From the NCBI RefSeq assembly GCF_030345795.1, contig NZ_JAUALB010000001.1, positions 1 through 64,000 of the forward strand: DNA of 64,000 nt, given 5' to 3'. This DNA comes from Micromonospora sp. WMMA1363. Lineage in GTDB: Bacteria; Actinomycetota; Actinomycetes; Mycobacteriales; Micromonosporaceae. Shown here in pieces: positions 58,921-64,000 of the stretch. A model generated the notes under the pieces. The model was not told the origin of the DNA and did not search any database. It saw only the letters and a program-made list of their open reading frames with translations. Every line of letters starts with the position of its first letter. The stretch's first letter is position 1. The position numbers and the translations under genes were made by a program.

Positions 58921-60224
58921 ATGGCTGCGGGCTACGGTTGGTCCGGGACGGAGGACGGCTCCGGCGCGATCACACCCGATCAGCCCGGCGTCCGCCCGGC
59001 CCCCCGGCCGATCGTCTCCGAGCTGTCCTCGCCGACGGCCCCCGGGTACCCGCCTGCGGCGCACCGGCCGGCCCCGACCGGTCCCGGCGCCGTCGATCCC
59101 GGCCAGCTCCCGGCGCCACCGCCCGCCACCTGGTTTCCGCCGGCCCAGGCCGGCGCCCGCAACGGTGCCCCCGGATCCGCGGCGCCGGGCAACCGGGACA
59201 CCGGCGCCGTGCCGTCCACCGCCGCGGGAGCGCCGGCTCCCGCTGCCTTCGCCGCCCCGCCGGCCCCGGGCGGCGTTGGGCCGCCCCGCCCGCCTCGGGG
59301 CCGTCGGTCACCCGGGCGCCGGGGCCTGCCGTCCCGGCGGTCGCCCGGCCCGGCCTCCCGTCAGTGGTCTGGCCTGGTGTCCCGGCGACCGGGGGCCCGG
59401 CCGGAGCCTGGCCTGGCACCCAGCCGACCCCCGCCCCGGCGGCCCCCCGACGGGTCTGGCCCGGCCGCCTGGCCGCACTGCTCGTCGCCGTGCTGATCCT
59501 GGTGACCGGTGCGCAGGCGTACCAGATCGATCGGCTCACCGACCGGCTTGGCGACACCGATCGGCGGCTTGACACCGCCCAGCAGGGTGCCGGGGCGCGG
59601 CTCGACGGCCTGGAGACGCGGGCGGAAGCCCTGGAGGAGCGGGCCGGCGCCGCGTTCGACCCGGAAGCCGTCGCCAGCGCCGTGCTGCCCACCGTGTTCC
59701 GGGTGCGCGCCGGCCGGTTCACCGGCTCCGCGTTCGCGGTGGGCGGACCGACCGCCGGAGGCGGCACCAACCTGTTCACCAACTTCCACGTGGTCGAAGG
59801 GGTCTGGGAGGGTGGTGGCCGGCAGATTCTCCTGGAGCGCACCGATCAACGCTTCCCGGCAACCATCGTCACGGTGGACAAGGACAACGACATCGCCCAC
59901 CTGCGGACGACCAGCAAGTTCACCGGTCTTGCCGCCGCTTCCGCGGCGGTGCGGTCCGGGCAGCAGATCGTCGTGGTGGGTGCCCCGCTCGGTCTGGAGG
60001 ACAGCGTCACCACCGGTGTGGTGAGCGCGTTCCGCGAGGCCGAGGGCGGTGACCCGCCGGCGATCCAGTTCGACGCTCCGATCAACCCGGGCAACTCCGG
60101 CGGCCCGGTGGTCAACGGCAGCAAGCAGGTGGTCGGCATCGCCACAGCCAAGGCGCGCGACGCCGAGGGGATCGGTCTCGCCGTACCGATCAAGACCGCT
60201 TGCGACAGTTTCAAGATCTGCTGA
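58921..60224 (+). CDS. Membrane-anchored trypsin-like (HtrA/S1C-type) serine protease, frameshifted once
   Basis: The protein of about 434 residues has a Pro/Ala-rich cytosolic region of about 180 residues, one membrane helix (LAALLVAVLILVTGAQAYQI), a short coiled coil (DRLTDRLGDTDRRLDTAQQG) and an exported protease domain. The triad is seen as His in NLFTNFHVVEGV, Asp in VDKDNDIAHLR and Ser in NPGNSGGPVVNG. There is no PDZ domain, so it is shorter than true HtrA. One indel near 59272 splits the Pro-rich part. Likely role: processing or quality control of exported proteins. Divergent from rnd. Confidence 0.85.
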
Positions 60225-60256
60225 CGGTGTGAGGAGACCCAAAAACCTCTGATCGG

Positions 60257-60829
60257 TCAGGCCGCGCCAGCGGGTCGGTGCTCGGGGAGTGCCGTCACGC
60301 CGGGCGGCGGGAGGCCGGCGGTGGAGGCGAGCAGCGTGCACCAGGCGTGCAGGTGCGGCGTGAGATCGTCGTCGATCGGTGTCCACGACGCCCGGAGTTC
60401 GACGTCGCCGGCCGCGGGCGGCCCGGCGAGCTCGCCGAACCGGGTCGACACGGTCTGCGTGACCGTTCCGCCGATCGCCCGGTACCGGGCATCCTGCGCC
60501 GCCAAGGCATCGGTCAGCCAGGTCCAGCCCACCCCGGGCAGCAGCGGGTCGGCGGCCAGGTCCACCTCCAGCTCGGCAGTCACGTACGTGACCAGCCGCA
60601 GGGTGCCCTGCCACGCCTCGTGCCCGGCCGGGTCGTGCAACAGGATCAGTCGCCCGGTCGCCACCTCGTCGCCGTCACGGAGCACCGTCGCGGAAAGCGC
60701 GAACGCGTAGGGAGCCAGCCGCTGGGGCGCGCCGACCTCCTCCAGCAGGATCTCCGCCCGGGACACCGCGGACCGTAGCCCGGCGACCGCCCGGGCGAAG
60801 GTCTCCGGAAGCGCGATCGGGGGGGCCAT
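60257..60829 (-). CDS. DUF3000 family protein
   Basis: The 190-residue protein starts [20 protein letters not shown] and contains [40 protein letters not shown] and [14 protein letters not shown], matching DUF3000. It has no membrane segment. The family is conserved between rnd and hemE in actinobacteria (also in M. tuberculosis), without known function; the steady link with heme genes is the only clue. Convergent with the protease gene, with 32 bases between the stops. Confidence 0.88.
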   Translation of the reverse strand: MAPPIALPETFARAVAGLRSAVSRAEILLEEVGAPQRLAPYAFALSATVLRDGDEVATGRLILLHDPAGHEAWQGTLRLVTYVTAELEVDLAADPLLPGVGWTWLTDALAAQDARYRAIGGTVTQTVSTRFGELAGPPAAGDVELRASWTPIDDDLTPHLHAWCTLLASTAGLPPPGVTALPEHRPAGAA

Positions 60830-61059
60830 GCCGGCAGCCTATGCCGCCGCCCGCCGGCCTTCCGGGCGGCGCGCCGATGTCACCGCGGCCGGCACCCGGG
60901 CCGGGAACCGGCGCCTGGCTCGGCTGGCGCGCGGAACCGGACCCGGGTTCGGCATTCCCCAAGGCGCTGAACAGCTCACTTCCCCAGCCGGTCGGACGCC
61001 GGTCACAAATGGTGGCGGTGGGCGCGGAGACCGCCGGGGCGCGTGGCACGATGGCCGCG

Positions 61060-62156
61060 ATGAGCACCGACCCCACGGGCACCGCGGCCCGAGACGAGGA
61101 CGCCCACCCCGGCGGACCCGCCGACTCAGCCTTCGTCCGGGCGTGCCGGCGTGAACCCGGCCCGCACACCCCGGTCTGGTTCATGCGCCAGGCGGGCCGG
61201 TCGCTGCCGGAGTACCGCGAGATCCGAGCCAACGTGGCGATGCTGGAGTCCTGCCGGCGACCGGATCTCGTCACCGAGATCACCCTCCAACCGGTCCGTC
61301 GGCACGGGGTCGACGCGGCCATCCTGTTCAGCGACATCGTGGTGCCGGTCGCCGCCGCCGGGGTCGACCTGGACATCGTGCCCGGCACCGGACCGGTGGT
61401 GGCCGAACCGGTCACCAACCGGCAGGGTGTGGAGCGAATCCGCCCGATCGGCTGCGACGACGTCTCGTACGTGGACGAGGCGGTGCGGATGCTGGTCGCG
61501 GAGTTGGGTGGCACCCCGTTGATCGGGTTCGCCGGCGCCCCGTTCACGCTGGCCAGCTACCTGGTCGAGGGTGGCCCCTCGCGCACCCACGCGAAGACCA
61601 AGGCCCTGATGTATGGCTACCCGGACCTCTGGCACGCCCTCGCCGGCCGGCTCGCCGAGGTGACGCTGGCTTTCCTACGGGTCCAGGTCGACGCCGGGGT
61701 TTCCGCGGTGCAGCTCTTCGACTCGTGGGCCGGCGCTCTCTCCGAGGCCGACTACCGTCGCTTCGTGCTGCCGCACTCGCGGACGGTCCTCGCCGGGCTC
61801 GCCGACGCGGGTGTACCCCGCATCCACTTCGGGGTCGGCACCGGCGAACTGCTGACCGCGATGGGCGAGGCCGGTGCCGACGTGGTCGGCGTCGACTGGC
61901 GTACGCCGTTGGACGTGGCCACCCGCCGGATCGGCCCCGGGCGGGCCGTGCAGGGCAACCTCGACCCGTGTGTGCTGCTCGCGCCGTGGCCGGTGGTGGA
62001 GGCCGAGGTGCGGCGGGTGGTGGAGCAGGGCCGGACCACCCCGGGGCACGTGTTCAACCTCGGCCACGGGGTGCTGCCGGAGACCGACCCGGACGTGTTG
62101 ACCCGGTGGTGGCGCTGGTCCACGAACTGTCCGCCCGGCCGGCCGAGCGGGGCTGA
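61060..62156 (+). CDS. hemE: Uroporphyrinogen decarboxylase, frameshifted near the 3' end
   Basis: HemE removes four carboxyl groups from uroporphyrinogen III to give coproporphyrinogen III. About 365 residues. The signature [19 protein letters not shown] and the second conserved stretch [17 protein letters not shown] are intact, as are FSDIVVP (with the key Asp) and [11 protein letters not shown]. Near 62108 one base is lost, and the last 16 codons ([15 protein letters not shown]) are in another frame. ATG 61060 is used; ATG 61051 is three codons longer, and neither has a clear ribosome-binding site. First gene of the hemE-hemG-chdC operon. Confidence 0.93.
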
Positions 62157-62161
62157 TCGGC

Positions 62162-63571
62162 ATGCCGGCACCGTGGCGGGTCGCGGTGGTCGGCGGCGGG
62201 ATCGCCGGCCTGGCCGCCGCCGTGCGGCTGCGCGACCGCGCTCCCGCCGGCACCGAGATCACGGTGTACGAGCAGAGCGGCGCGCTCGGTGGCAAGCTGC
62301 GCACCGGCGACCTGGCCGGCCAGGCGGTGGAGTTCGGCGCGGAGTCGTTCCTCATGCGCGACCCGGCCGGTGGCCAGTCCGCAGCCGTGGCCCTGGTCCG
62401 CCGGCTCGGGCTGGCCGACCGCATCGTGCACCCGACCGTCGGGCAGGCGGCGCTGGTCGTCGACGGCGGGCTGCGCCCGATCCCGGGCGGCACGCTGGTC
62501 GGTGTGCCCGGGGATCTGGCCGCGGTGACCACGGTCGCCCGGCCGGCGGCGGACGCCGACCGGGATACCGGCCGGGCGCTGCTCGGCCCCCACGACGACG
62601 TCGCGGTGGGGGCGCTGGTCCGCGCGCGGCTCGGCGACGAGGTGGTCGACCGGCTGGTCGACCCGATGCTGGGCGGCGTGTACGCGGGCCGCGCCGACGA
62701 CCTGTCGCTGGCCACCACCATGCCGGCGCTGACCCGCTCCGCCCGCGTCGAGCACACCCTGGTCGACGCGGTGCGTGCCGCGCGGGCCGCCGCGCCCCGG
62801 TCGCCGGGTGCGCCGGTGTTCGGGACCCTGGCCGGTGGCCTGGGCACCCTGGCCGAGACGGCCGCGACAGCCAGTGGAGCGACGATCCGCCGGGACGCGG
62901 CGGTCCGCGAGCTCACCCCGGTCGGCGCCGGCTGGCGGCTGACTGTCGGTTCGATCCGTGACGCGGAGCTGATCGATGTCGACGCGGTGGTGCTGGCGGT
63001 GCCGGCCCGCCCGGCGGCGCGGTTGCTCGGTGGCGTCGCCCCGCTGGCCGCCGCGGCGATCGGCGGGCTGGACTACGCCAGCGTCGCGCTGGTCACCCTC
63101 GCCCTGCCGGAGCCAGCCCTGCCGGCGCTGTCTGGCTTCTTGGTGCCGGCCGCCGAGGGGCTACTGGTCAAGGCATCCACGTTCTTCACCACGAAGTGGG
63201 GGCACCTGCGCCGCCCGGATGGGCTTGCGCTGGTTCGTGCGTCGGTCGGCCGGTACGGCGACGAGGCGCAGCTGCAGCGCCCGGACGAGGACCTGGCGGT
63301 CGCCGTGCACCGGGAGTTGTCGGCGGTGCTCGGCGCCCCGCTGCCCGCGCCGGTCGCCCGGCACGTGCAGCGGTGGGGCGGGTCGCTGCCGCAGTACGCG
63401 CCGGGCCACCTCGACCGGGTGGCAGCCGCCCGGTCGGCGGTACGGGTCGGTCACCCGACACTGGCCCTGGCAGGTGCCGCGTACGACGGTGTCGGTATCC
63501 CGGTCTGCGTCCGCTCCGGCGTGACGGCTGCCGACGAGATCATCACAGCACTGGGAGGTTTCGGGACATGA
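62162..63571 (+). CDS. hemG: Coproporphyrinogen III / protoporphyrinogen oxidase (HemY type)
   Basis: This FAD-dependent oxidase of 469 residues, in actinobacteria and Firmicutes, oxidises coproporphyrinogen III to coproporphyrin III. The N-terminal FAD motif [20 protein letters not shown], the [20 protein letters not shown] substrate region, [20 protein letters not shown], and the C-terminal [19 protein letters not shown] dinucleotide-end motif are present. It starts five bases after hemE and its stop overlaps the chdC ATG by four bases. The order with chdC points to the coproporphyrin-dependent heme route rather than the protoporphyrin route. Confidence 0.92.
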   Translation: MPAPWRVAVVGGGIAGLAAAVRLRDRAPAGTEITVYEQSGALGGKLRTGDLAGQAVEFGAESFLMRDPAGGQSAAVALVRRLGLADRIVHPTVGQAALVVDGGLRPIPGGTLVGVPGDLAAVTTVARPAADADRDTGRALLGPHDDVAVGALVRARLGDEVVDRLVDPMLGGVYAGRADDLSLATTMPALTRSARVEHTLVDAVRAARAAAPRSPGAPVFGTLAGGLGTLAETAATASGATIRRDAAVRELTPVGAGWRLTVGSIRDAELIDVDAVVLAVPARPAARLLGGVAPLAAAAIGGLDYASVALVTLALPEPALPALSGFLVPAAEGLLVKASTFFTTKWGHLRRPDGLALVRASVGRYGDEAQLQRPDEDLAVAVHRELSAVLGAPLPAPVARHVQRWGGSLPQYAPGHLDRVAAARSAVRVGHPTLALAGAAYDGVGIPVCVRSGVTAADEIITALGGFGT

Positions 63572-64000
63572 CCGAGCAGACCAACGTGGCCCGGCTCAAG
63601 GAGCTGAACGCCACCATCCGCTACACCATGTGGTCGGTGTACCGGGCCAACAGCCCGCTGCCGTCGCTGCGCGAGAACGTCGCCGGTGAGGTCGAGGCAC
63701 TCATCGCGGAGCTGGCCGGTAAGGACGTGACCGTCCGGGGCACCTACGACGTCGCCGGTCTGCGGGCGGACGCCGATCTGATGATCTGGTGGCACTCCTC
63801 GTCCAGCGACGCGCTCCAGGATGCGTACCTGCGGTTCCGGCGCACCACCCTGGGACGCGCGATGACCCCGGTCTGGTCGCAGATGGCGTTGCACCGGCCG
63901 GCCGAGTTCAACAAGAGCCACATCCCGGCGTTCCTGGCCGGCGAGGAGGCCCGGGCGTACCTGTGCGTGTACCCGTTCGTTCGCTCGTACGAGTGGTACC
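63568..64000 (+). CDS. chdC: Coproheme decarboxylase (HemQ/ChdC), partial at window end
   Basis: The first 144 codons of a chlorite-dismutase-fold protein are present. ChdC uses peroxide to decarboxylate two propionates of coproheme, making heme b. Visible segments are [40 protein letters not shown] and [16 protein letters not shown], the last containing the Tyr that forms the catalytic radical in actinobacterial enzymes ([10 protein letters not shown] block). The heme-ligating His lies beyond the edge. ATG overlaps the hemG stop (ATGA), so translation is coupled. Confidence 0.93.
   Translation, partial: MTEQTNVARLKELNATIRYTMWSVYRANSPLPSLRENVAGEVEALIAELAGKDVTVRGTYDVAGLRADADLMIWWHSSSSDALQDAYLRFRRTTLGRAMTPVWSQMALHRPAEFNKSHIPAFLAGEEARAYLCVYPFVRSYEWY

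Overview
The window is high-GC actinobacterial chromosome, most likely from the Micromonosporaceae (Micromonospora/Salinispora type). The evidence is very high G+C at third codon positions, many GTG starts, gene families largely confined to Actinobacteria (DUF3039, DUF3093, DUF3099, DUF3159, DUF3710, DUF4193, DUF3000), two HrdB-like sigma factors, a coproporphyrin-type heme pathway and a class II ribonucleotide reductase preceded by nrdR.

Region 1 (1-12.7 kb) is structurally odd. Bases 1-2209 are an almost exact reverse complement of about 2277-4488, so the 5' two thirds of nrdJ is present twice, head to head, around a 67-base loop holding the last codons of nrdR. The arms differ mostly by single-base indels. 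The same kind of indel breaks asparaginase, a rhodanese, AcuC and a Pat-type acetyltransferase. About 20 frameshifts fall in the first 12.7 kb and only about 7 in the remaining 51 kb, which points to poor sequence near a contig end with a fold-back join rather than real gene decay. The genes themselves are ordinary: deoxynucleotide synthesis (nrdJ), iron-dependent repression (ideR), sulfur transfer, and a protein lysine acetylation pair (acuC-patA).

Region 2 (12.8-41 kb) is conserved housekeeping: sigB, spo0M, dtd, a SAM methyltransferase, an HhH-GPD protein, a small toxin-antitoxin-like pair, psuG-psuK, a TRIC channel, ltrA, a helicase, sigA, suhB, a Cei-like LytR_C protein, DUF4193, dut, DUF3710, an OB-fold protein, DUF3159, two RCK/TrkA proteins, a KimA/YdaO-like transporter, a TrmA-family methyltransferase and dxs. 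As far as I recall it, this order matches the sigB-ideR / sigA-suhB-cei-DUF4193-dut-ceoBC-dxs block of Mycobacterium tuberculosis.

Region 3 (41-57.3 kb) looks like an accessory insertion between dxs and the rnd-hem genes that follow dxs in M. tuberculosis. It carries a secreted lysozyme-like protein, a lipoprotein, two paralogous multi-membrane GT-C-like proteins separated by an IS701-family element with a CTAA target duplication, a two-component system, a tandem pair of proline-rich single-pass membrane proteins of unknown function, and fadA-fadB.

Region 4 (57.3-64 kb) returns to the conserved block: rnd, an HtrA-like protease, DUF3000, then hemE-hemG-chdC (chdC runs off the end). No tRNA, rRNA, CRISPR array, prophage or secondary-metabolite cluster was recognised. 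The most interesting signals are the giant inverted duplication, a 186-base near-identical tract shared by sigA and sigB (gene conversion signature), the acetylation/deacetylation gene pair with a ligase-like domain lacking its catalytic His, the tandem membrane proteins of unknown function, and small intergenic repeats.
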